Part shown: positions 1 to 11,100 of the stretch, one piece after another
Numbering within the stretch: the stretch's first letter is position 1
Layout: each line of letters starts with the position of its first letter
Source of the DNA: Stratiolaelaps scimitus
Taxonomy: Eukaryota > Arthropoda > Arachnida > Mesostigmata > Laelapidae
Assembly (NCBI GenBank): GCA_019614645.1
Contig: JABWDB010000002.1
Coordinates: 14,855,501 to 14,919,500 of the forward strand
Direction: 5' to 3'
Length of the DNA: 64,000 nucleotides
Translations under genes and position numbers: made by a program
Notes under the pieces: model-generated
Database searches by the model: none
Told to the model about the DNA's origin: nothing
What the model saw: only the letters and a program-made list of their open reading frames with translations

Positions 1-286
1 AAACGAACCAGCCCCTACAAAAAACACGAATATTTAACACTAGGCAACCAGAAAATTTTACATACATCATATAGCTTTGAATAGCCTCTTGTCTCCCCTT
101 GACAAGCACCCTCGATCGTCCAACATCGGTCGGCGGCTAACGACGCTTAAGCTTACGTCAGCCCACTCGGGCCAATATGAAGTTACGAGACTAGACTAGC
201 TACTTCCGGCGTGAGTGTCGCGCGCCCTCTACTAATGTCTACGCTCAACCCCTTGGCGATCTCTTATGCATGTATGTATATATGCA

Positions 287-705
287 TTAAAATTCAAGAG
301 CCACGATACACCGTGGGCTCGTTGTCGTAAGCTCGATTTTCATGTTAGGGGACACAGGAGACACCCTCTGGGCTATGCCCTTGCCGATAACCCCTCGACC
401 GGGTAGCGTTAGTGCAGCAATGCCTAGGAGACGACGACCCGTAGGGGCCGTCATTCTACCGGGAAGACACAACTCACTCTGCCTGTGCGTAACCTGATCG
501 ATCCTTAACGACATTTCGAAGGAGCTCGTTAATGTCCCCCGCGAGAATCACCTCGTTATCCAGGCTGCTCGGTACGCGATTGGAAAATTACTCTGTCCAG
601 GAAGGTGTCGATGTCTATCCTCTGTGGGACGGCCATAAATTGTGATTCACATAAAAGATAATACCATCTCTACCGCTTCGGTGGTGGTTACGCCTATTGG
701 AGCCA
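287..705 (-). mobile_element. Decayed non-LTR retrotransposon endonuclease domain
   Basis: Read on the minus strand across two or more frameshifts and stops, the order of motifs follows the exonuclease-endonuclease-phosphatase domain of Jockey/R1-type elements: RSGRDGIIFYVNHNL (about 625-690, like GRGGGVAIYV), DTFLDRV (about 585-605), LDNEVILAGDIN (about 533-570, like the catalytic GDFN motif), then GRRLLGIAA and PNMKIELTTTSPR (about 310-450, like the NxKIDLT end of the domain). The frame is broken, so it cannot make an active protein. No reverse transcriptase part was found next to it. The family cannot be named without a search. Confidence 0.6.
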
Positions 706-2245
706 TGTAATCCTGCGTTAGTTAGGTTAGTTGGCACACTGTGACACTAGAATAAATATAATAAACACTTTATTGCAACATCCGCTCACAAAACTGCTCC
801 AGCGAGATAGGGCAAAGACGAAGAGAGGTGTTACTCAAGTTGATGAATCAATCAGTAGCGATAATCGAGTAGATTTCGAATGGCAAATATGTGCTAGAAA
901 TTGGGGTTTTAATCTAGGAAATATGTTCCATATTGTTCAGTGACTTTCTGTCATGTGATCTCGCGCATTCATTATACCTCGTTTATAGGAGTCCTAAGAC
1001 CTAAAAAAAAAAAAGACCTATGGGCAGAGAACTGATCGAAGTTGTCTTTGAGTAATGCACAAGGAAATAATTTGCTCATTTTTTGAAATGTCAGAAAGTG
1101 AAATGTATCGAGATTATATTGGAAATGCAATTTAACTTCGTTTATCATTTAATCCATCTCGATAAAATGTTTATTCATTCAGACCGAGCTTTGTTCATGG
1201 AACTGCAGTTTTGGCAATGCTTAAGTTGTCGGATATATTACGTTGTAAAGAATAATATTTATGTAAGGTCCATCGCTTAAAGTTGGGGCTAAAGGACACA
1301 ATCGCTAATAAGCTAGCCGACGACAATGGCAACAAACAGCAATAGCAACAATAACTCTTCGTGGTTATAAACTGCGGAATACTCGTGGAATAAGCTCGAG
1401 TTCTGCCTGGGGGAATCTGACAAACCGCACACGCGGCACGCATCTCTGAGGGCCGCCTGACAGGAACTAGATTTCCTGTAACATCCAAGAAGTCTTCCGT
1501 CCTAATCAACTCTCGACGCGAGCTATTTCTGGAATTAAGTCACTCCAGCCCCTCGACAGTTTCGCATCCTAACTCACATTGCATGCTCAACTCCGAAGTT
1601 CGTCGCACAGGTTAATTACGGTTAGTGGTTCCGTCATCAACCAAGGTATGAGTTTTCGAATGGCAAAACAAGCTACCTGCGTCCTGCAGAGTCAAAGCAG
1701 TGATGATAGCCTTCGTCAAAGCATCGTCTAATATAAGTCACTCTTACACATTGAATGGGAGAGCTCACCCAGTTAACGTGACAAGAATGATTGAGCAAGC
1801 CGGCTTCATTCGATTAGTATTCACCCTTAGATTATATATGCTTGGTCCCCAGCTGTTTTTAGCAGTGCTTTCACATTACGCCTCAAGGTCACAAGGGGCT
1901 GGCATGATTCACAGGTGCGGTTAAGCCAGCTACGTTGTTAGAAATGCGTAGATCTAAACAACAAGCCGACATGACAGCACGACATCGCTCAAGATTTATG
2001 CTTTAAACAAAAACGCCCCACGCCAACGTAATCACCAAAAGCTAGAGTAGTCCATTCACCATACTAAGGACATAGCGATATCTTAACACTGGGCCACGTA
2101 TTGACTTGAAGGTGACTTAGGTTCTCACCTCCAGGCTCCAGTTAGCATATTATAGTATACCTCTCTCTATTAGATATAACTCTATTAGATGTACAGATGG
2201 AGTGTGAATTTATTATTATTATTATTATACCATATACGTATCTAC
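706..2245. other. No gene seen; mixed-composition DNA with one SINE fragment
   Basis: Short open frames on both strands have no recognisable motif. It contains A12 at about 1003-1014 and a short stretch at 1187-1233 resembling the SINE 3' body in reverse orientation. Confidence 0.5.
1187..1233 (-). repeat. Possible truncated SINE fragment
   Basis: GGAACTGCAGTTTTGGCAATGCTTAAG-like sequence (only the core around 1199-1228) matches the shared body of the SINE copies at 5271 and 63279 in the same orientation, with several differences and without the CTTTAC tail. Confidence 0.35.
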
Positions 2246-2247
2246 AA

Positions 2248-2269
2248 TTATATATATATATTATATATA

Positions 2270-2301
<32 letters not shown>
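2248..2301. repeat. (AT)n microsatellite
   Basis: Interrupted alternating A/T tract of about 54 bp. Confidence 0.9.
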
Positions 2302-2309
2302 GTGTGGCC

Positions 2310-3239
2310 ACGACCACCACACCTCCTCCTCGCCGTACGGACATAACGTTGTGGTTAGCTGACTCTCACCTGCTTCCCCAGGTACCCCAATACCTAGACT
2401 ACATAAACCCGCACCGTGACGTTGTATTGTGGGGATACTGAAATTGCCACGAATAACGTGGAGCCATTTTGCTGATCGCGCGGCACAGAATTGCCGCTAC
2501 GATTCCCGCCATCAAGTAAACGCCGCCGCCGCCGCCGCCTCCGGAGATGCCGAGGCCTCATTTCAACCTCGCTCCGTTGGCTCGGCTAACCCAGAAACAG
2601 ATAGTGTGAACGCGGCAGCATTCATTAACACTGGATCTGTTGCACCAGTGCACAGTGAGTGCACAATTGTACGGTCACACGGATCGATGATATACGACCA
2701 GACGAAGCGGTTGGCGGTGGCGGATCTTTACCTGGCTTCCCTTCCGTATTGCGACCACTCCCAAAGCCGCCAGGAGGACATCACGGGTTTTATTGGCGCC
2801 CCAACAACAGGAAGTGTTTCGACACTACGAGATCCGCCGGTCTGGCAGTAGCGGGCCCAACGGTACCGGGCCCCAGTGATAACCAGATGGCCCCATCTGG
2901 CTGGCTGGCTGCGCTAGCGGCAGTAGCAGTTGTAGTAGTGGTGGTGGTGGTGGTCTTCAGTCGCCGCGTCCATTGTCCCGAGTCTGTCCCGACCGACTGC
3001 GGCGACCCGTACCGCCTGTCCGCGCGCGATCCCGCCGGCTCGTATGTCCGCTACATAAACTTACGCTGCTGCGGCTGGTTATACAACGATGGCCCTGTTC
3101 CGATTCCGAGGGACACCGTACGCTGCGCCGCCCACAGAGGAGGCGACGGATGCTATCGGTCGGCTCTCGCCCAGCTCTCGTCCATCCGTTAGGGCTTGTG
3201 TTAGCTTAATTAAATATTTGATTCATTAAGTTAACGACG
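2310..3239 (+). promoter_or_regulatory. GC-rich leader/promoter-like island upstream of the 3240 exon
   Basis: GC- and CpG-rich block with GCC, GTG and AGC runs that ends abruptly in an AT-rich 50 bp just before the ATG at 3240. Open frames here (for example 2429-2851 and 2659-3192) overlap one another and have compositionally biased products, so they are read as by-products of GC content. Best explanation: promoter plus 5' UTR. Confidence 0.3.
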
Positions 3240-3323
3240 ATGTCGACAAAGGCTCTCGGCAGCGGCGGCGCCGCCAGCAACGATCCGTCGTCGCTCTACG
3301 TCTCGCCGGGCATTACATTCAAT
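3240..3323 (+). CDS. Candidate first coding exon of an unidentified gene
   Basis: ATG at 3240 (A at -3, a good context) opens 28 codons starting MSTKALGSGGAASN and ending SPGITFN, then a strong donor GTGAGC at 3324 in phase 0. The unspliced frame would run only 21 more codons to a stop. Upstream is a roughly 900-bp GC-rich, CpG-rich leader, and third positions in the exon are strongly G/C, unlike the DNA that follows. I do not recognise the protein: the small-residue-rich N-terminus has no domain. No convincing downstream exon was found within the window, so the gene either has a very long first intron or the exon is spurious. Confidence 0.4.
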
Positions 3324-4849
3324 GTGAGCCTAATAGCCACTGGATGGGTTGTAAGGACGAGCAGGTCGCGTGAAGTTTGATGCTGCTTTGGGAGAGGCGC
3401 CCGTCTGCGCATTCGCGTCGACACGGTGGTGGTGGTGGTTCGCGTCTGGATGGATTTCGCCGGATGTGCTGGCGGCTAAGAACTATCGTGTGATGGACAC
3501 TGAACAAGAAGAGTTGAATGAACACACGCGTATCGTGTAAATGTTTCGAGTAACTGTGCCGATGACACTTGATCATTTATCCCCTGCTCATTGAAGCTAG
3601 CGTGAAGAACTTGATGAGTCTCATACATCGTAGCACTTTTAGACTAAGGTTCATCTAGCGGAAAGCTGTGTGAGCTATATGTATCTATAATACGTGTCTG
3701 TTCATAAGAGAATACCCTGTGTCTCTTTTTAATTTGAGATCGCATAGTTCAGCGAGGCGATGAGCTTCGCCACTTCTTGCACAGGCAGGTCGGAGGAAAG
3801 ATTTTACCGGTTAGCAAATGAATTCGTCAGGTTTGTGTGGGATTTGATAAAGACGATTTGCTTATGCATGAGTGAACTGTAATAATACATCTAGAATTTA
3901 AGAGGTTATTAAGAGCTGAGTATTAACAAAAAAATGATAGTATCATATATAAGACAACCACAACAAAAACTCGCCCAACGGCTCAAAACATAAATTACTT
4001 CTAGTATCTTACTAACTATCTTACTAATATCTGCTTGTAATAAAAGCACTCTTTCCAATACTATACGGGCCAACAGGCTGAAGCACTTCTCCGACAGGGT
4101 GACTATGCTCGTTAACAGTACCGCCTAATTCTCACGCAGATTAACAAAAAACACTATGCAATAATGTATAAATAATTGTAAATACAAAATAGTAGAACAA
4201 AAAAATGCTTGTCACATGCTATCAATTGCTAAATGAAATGGCTGTTGTTGCCACATTGAATATGTTATGGAGTAATATCCCACAATATTGTAACGGTAAC
4301 GCGTTGATTGGTGTATTCGCGGAACCGCAGCACCTACATTCTCCATATGTTACTCGTCACAGAACTCGAGCCTGCGGCCTTCCGGCTTTGTAAGATTGTT
4401 CCTCGAGTTGAAGCAGCAGGATGTAAACATTTGTGGGTTTGAATCAATTTCATTAATTTGCCTCTTTCACTGTGAGGTTTTTGCCTGGAACCTTTTGTAG
4501 CGTGTCCAATAAACGAGTTGATTTTCTCAAAAGAACATTGTGTGAGTGAGAACAGAGATGTTATTGCCTTCGGTACTTCGCACTCTCCTTCAAATTTCAA
4601 TTCGCTTCATTAATACTTAGCCTTGAATAATGTGCTCATTCGTTGTGCTTTTAAGTTTGCCTTAACGTCGTTGTCTATTGGAGCCCGTTAGCTTTCCCTC
4701 CATCTTTCCAGCTCCGATCTCGCGAGTGAACTGTTCGAAGTGACAAAACCTTCTACAAGGTCTGAGACGAGTTTGTGGGCCACCAAACAGAGAGGGCAGG
4801 CGTGTGCTCTCGTGTGTTACTTGGAGTGGATTTTTACAAGCGGTCGTTT

Positions 4850-4850
<1 letters not shown>

Positions 4851-4903
<53 letters not shown>
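4851..4903. repeat. (AT)n microsatellite
   Basis: About 53 bp of nearly uninterrupted AT dinucleotides. Confidence 0.95.
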
Positions 4904-4904
<1 letters not shown>

Positions 4905-5270
4905 TGCTACTGCTACCATCGATATTACGTAGCGGGTCGGAGCCCCGCCCCCGACGGTGATAAAGCTGAAATAGCTCGGACACCCGGTGCCGTCCACGTC
5001 AATGGCTACACTATTGATGTATGTGTATAGACGACGTATATAAGGGGGCACGTCTGAACCAAATCGATGAAGCCGGTCGCTTATTTTTGTGGGATCTTTG
5101 TTCTCGTTGGAATTCGCTTTTTTATGCTACACATTATGAACAATATTTGGACTGTATCGTTTGTTCATCCGTAGACTTCCGTTTGCGGCAAGCTCCCTGC
5201 CCTTCTCCCATCAGACATTTCTTGGAACGTATCAGTACAATATATTGAACTAATAATTCTCACCTCCCTT

Positions 5271-5366
5271 AAGTAAAGGTAAAGGTTTATATTGGTTTAT
5301 CAAAGGAACTGCAATCTTTACAATGCTTAAGCTCCCTGAATTTGAATTGCGACCCGGCACAAATCG
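5271..5366 (-). repeat. tRNA-derived SINE, copy in reverse orientation
   Basis: On the minus strand it shows a box-B-like region, then GAGCTTAAGCATTGTAAAG, then a CTTT-rich body ending in repeated CCTTTA units. It matches the copies at 63279-63372 and 37568-37712. The 5' (box A) part is missing or diverged. Confidence 0.65.
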
Positions 5367-7075
5367 CATTGCTAGACTACTTGTCCTCTAGCAGTAGCAA
5401 ACTCTCCTCGGTCCTGGAAAAAAAGCCACAGGAGTTAGAACTCTTCAACGACAAACGAGTGAGTATCTTAACTTTGTCGGCGTGCAACATTTGGTCACTT
5501 GGTCAGGCGTGAAGCAAATTTATAGTGGAGTCCACCCACTCCATAGCCACCCGCAAACCTAGGGATTTTCAGCCCCCTCTTGGCTTTTACCGATAGCGTG
5601 TTTCCCTATTCGGGGACAGGGAGTCATTTTCTATTGCATGTTCGGCTCAAAGCAAAGAGGTGATTTCAGTCCGATAACATAACCACATATGCGTAAGCAG
5701 CGCATGCGACATTCGTGATTAACACACCGCATCGGCGATACACATTGCCTTGAAGCCTGAACGGGGTGCAATTTTACCCATCGGCTAGTGTCCGTTTCAC
5801 TGCGTTTTTTACGCTGTTCGTCTTCATCGTCGCGTTCATTTTCTCCTCTCTCATTTACTGTTTCATCTATTTTTCACAAGTGAATGCCTAGTCTCGGCTC
5901 CCGCAGCGTTCTCTGACGTGCGCCGTTCAGCCGGTGCTCCCGTACGATGTAGAAAAATGAACAAGTCAAGAGAGCAATAGTCGGTTGCATGCCCCATGAT
6001 TCTGTGAGGCGTGGAAACGCTGGATAGGACGCTGTGGAAGCAGAAGCAGCGGCAGCTATAGCAGGCGGCCTATTTCTCAGTTCGGTTTTTACGGGTAACG
6101 TCAATGAGACACGCACTGACCAGGGCGGCAGAGGCTGCTACCGACCCCCTCCGTTTCAATTGTGACAAACGGCTGCGATTGTTAACGGTCGATGTGTGGG
6201 AGGTCGCAGCTTCATAAATCTACAATAGCAAAGACAGGAACGAAAAGGCGGATGAACGCTACACGAACGAGGTACAGAGATTCGCAGCTCTCTGAAACAA
6301 GAACCTGTCGAGTTGCAAGAGGTAGCTGGACGTCGCTGGATCGAAAATAGATCATGCTATTTGAACCGCCTTTAACAGCAATGTGTTATATGTTAGTAGC
6401 TTCTAGTTCAACTAGCGTGAAATAGGAGATGAAGGATGGTGCTGCTGGCGATCAACGATTGACGGCTACGATTAATCAAAAATTCTGAACTGATGATTGA
6501 AATTTCAATGAGATCACCCATCCCCCGAAAATAGTGCTTGGCTATACGATCTCTACATACGATCGTCAGATCGTATTAGCTAAGGGGATCGCGGATTAGA
6601 ATCTTTGTGGTCTATCCTTTAGTCGTATCTGGTTTAGGTGTTTATTCACTTTGAAAAAATACCGGTGTGCACGACACGATCCTATTGAACTTACTCCACG
6701 GTAATTCTTCGGCCATATAGATTTCCAAGCGAACTATTCCCGCGTCACCGTTTATCAAGCCATTCCTACTTCTCAAAGCATAGAATTTGTAGAAGAGGAT
6801 AAAAATTTCAAGAGAAACTTCTCCCCAGAATTATAACATTTTGCAACCAACCAAATATGTACTTGTTACCTACCATCGTCCACGTCATCTTTGTAAATTA
6901 TTTCAGTCCGACAGCGATTCTCAGTAATCCTCACTGATATTTCATAGCTGTAATCTGGTGAGGCGGTCACCGCCCTCGCAACCGTTGGCCAATCCACCCG
7001 CGCTACGGCAACCGTGATCCACAAGCGCCGATACATATACGATCCTAATACAAAACATATTGTGAACTATATAAG

Positions 7076-7078
<3 letters not shown>

Positions 7079-7111
<33 letters not shown>
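7079..7111. repeat. (AT)n microsatellite
   Basis: 33 bp of alternating A/T. Confidence 0.95.
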
Positions 7112-7115
<4 letters not shown>

Positions 7116-7199
7116 AATAGGCAATCTAAATGGGCAAAATAAATATATAATGAGGATAGCGTCGAGTAAAAATGCATTTTAATAACTCGTACAAATAGA

Positions 7200-8110
7200 G
7201 CTCCTCTTGCAGCACCAGCAACAGCAACGGCAGCAGTACGTCATTCCAATTTCCCTAGATAATAGATACTCCCCTCCGGTATACTCGGCTCTGATATTTC
7301 TGCTTTGCTTTCCAGCCTGACCTCTTCCGATTCTTCCATTTATTCCTTTTCAGCCACCACCCCCGCCAGCGCCCCATCAATTCCACGCGAAGTCAGTCGT
7401 TTTTGTACTGGGCGGTCTTCGGCGAGATTCCCAGGGGCGGCGCGCAAGGGGCGTGTGGATGAAAAAGAAGCCTCCGTTTGCAGGACCAGTCGGTGATGCT
7501 ACGCCCGTCCCGTCCCGCCCCCGACCGGACCGCGCCTCCGCCACCGTAAAATCGAGCCTACCTCGGATTGCCTGCCTTGACGATGATTGAGAGGTATTGG
7601 AAAGTCATTTCGTCCACACCCCCAGCATCGCAGGCCTCGTCTGATTCCCTTCATCGACCCCCCGCTTACCTCATTCGCTCAGCTCAATCCATCCCGTGGC
7701 ACATCCACGTTCCCACGTTTATCCACGATGGTCGTCGGCTGGGCCCTCTGCCTTCACCCCCCCCCCGCTGCTGAAGCTGCGTTTCCTCGCACTGAAGCTG
7801 TCCGGCGGCGGAGGCGCTGAGACTCGCGCGTCTTTTCTTGCTGCTGCTGCTGTCGATAAGTAAAATGGAGCGGGTGATCAACGCACCCGTTTTTCTACAG
7901 CTCGGCCCTGCTGCAGTTACCGCCGTTCATGGTGCTGCCTCTCCCGACACCGTCGACACCGCCACCACTCGAGTCTGACTGCCCAGCGCACCAAGCAACG
8001 TGTATCCTTATCCTTCAGAATTCTTCTCAGTCGGATGACTTCGTCGATAGCAAGGGGCAAGTGGGGGCGAAGTGGTGGTCCGTCGTATTTTCGCGCAATT
8101 TTATTTAATT
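7200..8110. other. GC/CT-rich island with acceptor-like sites and an unassigned open frame
   Basis: Pyrimidine tracts with acceptor-like ends at 7314 (TGCTTTCCAG) and 7354 (TTCCTTTTCAG) lead into a + strand frame open from about 7319 to 7590. It begins proline-rich and contains KSVVFVLGG. That fragment resembles the start of a nucleoside-monophosphate-kinase P-loop, but the GxGKGT continuation is absent, so no such gene can be claimed. It may be an exon, a promoter island or chance. Confidence 0.25.
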
Positions 8111-11100
8111 TAACTCACTTGAAACTCACGCACGCCCAACCATGCATGTGCCGCTGCTAAAGCTGAGAACAATAGATGGTGACTATCATTGAACTACTAT
8201 TTACGTCAGTGCTTTAGGCACAGTGGGTAGGTATAATACTTTACAAGGCATATGCTGAGTAGCGACGGGAGGCGTTGACGGGCAGCCGCTTGTGGTAGGC
8301 TTTCAAAGGCTGCACAAACAAACAACCGAGCTATTCGCCTGTCCAACGCAATCCCATCTCTATATGTCTAGCCCCTAAACCCGCTGTTCATCATATCAAT
8401 TCGTCACCATCGTTATCTTCAACATCTTCTACTTACACTAGTGAAGTAAATGAATAAATGGATTCAACTTTTTTTTTCCTTTTTCTCATATATCCGCTTT
8501 GTAGAAGAGGTCAATTGCCGAAGCATCTTCTACTCTTCCTTTGACCTATATATGTTCTAACCTTTCCATCGACCGCGAGTGGCCTGTCCAACAACAGGAC
8601 GCCTCGCACAAACTGTCAGAAACTGTTCACGTTTACATTTCACGCGAACGATTCGCCCGCCCGAAACATCGTACACATCACTGATGCTCGTAGATTTCAA
8701 CTGCTACACCAAGTACCGCTAGTGGGCAGTGGCGTCTGTTGAGGCAGCGGCAGCTGCCACTTCAATGGCAATTTTTCTCGTATATTTTTTCTGCCGGCGT
8801 TGCCACCTCCACCGGGCTCCGGTGTCTGTACTGCCGTCCTCGATACTCCGTTCAGTGTCTTTCATCTTTCCGTGTGTTGTTGCCAGTCGTCTAGATCGCC
8901 GCGGCTTCTATCTCTCCATCGGTGTGGGGTGCTATTCTCATGCGTGTCGTACGCCGGGCTGGTGGTGCACGAACAAACTCGTATGACGAGCATGGGTCGG
9001 TTTGTTAGCTAGCCACGCGAAAGAGCCATAGAGGGCCGTCTTCGTATCGCGAATCGAAAAACATGATTGTTGCTCGGCTGCAGGCCTGGTCTCCTAGGCG
9101 CGCCGTGCAGTGCGGCGACGGCTGGCCGGTGAGCGACCCGGCTTCCACTGTTGCCATCGGGCCCAGCGTTCGCCCATTCCATACCTCCTTCTCCAGCCAT
9201 CTCGTTCATGGTACAGACCCTACCTTGGGGTGAGCCACTATTGGGCCGTGCCGTTGTTCATGCTCTCTGGGCGAAGTAGGATGGTTCAGCGCGGAGAGCG
9301 GCCGCAAAGGCGGGCAGACACGCAGATAGGCGAGCTTGCAAGAGACCGGCCGAGCGAAAATCCAATTTGAGGCCTCTGCGTCCCATCGCTACTTCGCTGA
9401 GTGCGTGCCGCTTCTGGCTCAGAAAGGGGATTCGGGGGTTGCAAGCTGCCAGTGCTCGTTGGCCGGTTGGTCAGCCGGACAGCCGGCTGGCCTATCGAGA
9501 CCTTGACGAGATGAGGGTTCATTGCTGTTGTTTCGTATCCCAGAGAGCAGCAGTACCACCCAACGCCGCCGCCAGAGACAGAGCCCGGACCCCGCTGACT
9601 GCCAGGATCCCCAACAGCTGCAGACCTCATTCGCAACAAATACACCATCAACTCACAGCTGTTTCGACTGTTGCGATGTAAACTCCAGGCGCCAAGAGGC
9701 AGCCTTCGGAACGAAGCCGTGACCGCCACGCTGGTGGCTGCCAATGACTGCGATCTTGGATGAAGGAAACGCAGCATGCGCGATGAGTGCGTCGAAAATA
9801 ATGACGAGATCACGATCTGACAAATGTATGGTACACCACGGTTAGTAGTAACGGGATATGGGGCATAAGCCTGCATCGGAGCAAAGAGCAGTTCGGCAGA
9901 GCACATTTTACAGAACACAATCATGAAGCCTCTTACACACTGCCCTTCGTAAGAGGCGTTACAACCATTTGAAAGCCGGTTCTCGGCAATTAGTTCGAAT
10001 TGTAGAACGATGGCCCAGTACGGTTGGGTTAATTAGTTACGCTTTACTATACATGAGAGATGACAATCACCAAACTTTTGTTGGGCCTAAAACGGCTCGG
10101 ATGGCAAAGTGGACTCTCTGTGACAAAATCAGCTCTACATTCCTTCAACGAAACGAGCACGATATCGATCGGATATGACTCTCTACCTTACAGGTGCGTT
10201 GGCACGCGTTGGAAGCGACTCGAAGAGACAAATCCGAATCGAGATTGCGTACGCCTTTCTTTTATATATACTACTATTTACCATTCACGGGAAAACTCTA
10301 GGCTTCCAAACCTGGCTAATTTATTGCAATTTGATTCAGGCAACTTCGGAGTCACAAAGATGCCTCAGCGACAACTAACCTATATCGAATCCCGAATTAA
10401 CAGATCCAACCACTTTGAAGAGCATTCCCCTGCTGACTTCTCCAGACGGCCAGCATTCAGTGATCCTCAATAATATCGCATTGGATAGCGTTTCTTCTAA
10501 GACAAGCGGCACGAGAGACGCCAGCAAGTTCTCCTGTAGCCCGATTTGATTTCGTGTTTTTGTTGAGGAGCAAGGCAACTATGACGTAAGGCAACAAGGA
10601 CACGATATCTCTGGTATAGCAGTTGTCAGCTAGACGAGAATATCGACTCAGAACGAACCCGAATAATAGATAGTAGCATTTGTATTTGTCTTTTGTACCA
10701 CATCTCGCCGTCGCTCTCATTCGCCTCTATCCTTGTGGCTAAAGAAAGTCTTGATCTTACCCCACTCTACATCTAGCTGTTACCACCAGCCGGATAGAAG
10801 CCGTGCCATGGCTCGGTCGGTCAGGCAGAGTTTCCCGATGCAGAAAGTTCCGTTTACCGCTTTCGCAGACGTCAATATATCAGTGTTGATTGGATACAGC
10901 AGCAGCAGCACCACAACCACTACCACAAAAGGAAGACCCGACCCGAGTCTGCGACGGCACGGCCAGTTTGCAACGCTGCCACGGGTGCTGATTCCGACTG
11001 CACTCGACGTCGACTCCCTTCGAGATGGCGGACGAATGTGCGAGCAACGAACGCGATCGGCTCCGGCGCCAACGGAATCCCTTAGCTTCGCCGTGGTGTT

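Larger units (their letters stand above)
3324..7199. other. Intron-like or intergenic DNA
   Basis: Mostly AT-rich with no supported exon. It holds an (AT)n tract at 4851-4903, a SINE at 5271-5366 and an (AT)n tract at 7079-7111. Open frames spanning the AT tracts give alternating Tyr/Ile products and are artefacts. Confidence 0.5.

Noticed and set aside
4740..5030. Open frames on both strands through the (AT)n tract (Tyr/Ile repeats)
   Set aside because: They exist only because (AT)n has no stop in these frames; flanks have no coding signal.
9286..9924. 212-codon minus-strand frame
   Set aside because: Composition-driven, with equally open plus-strand frames in the same island.
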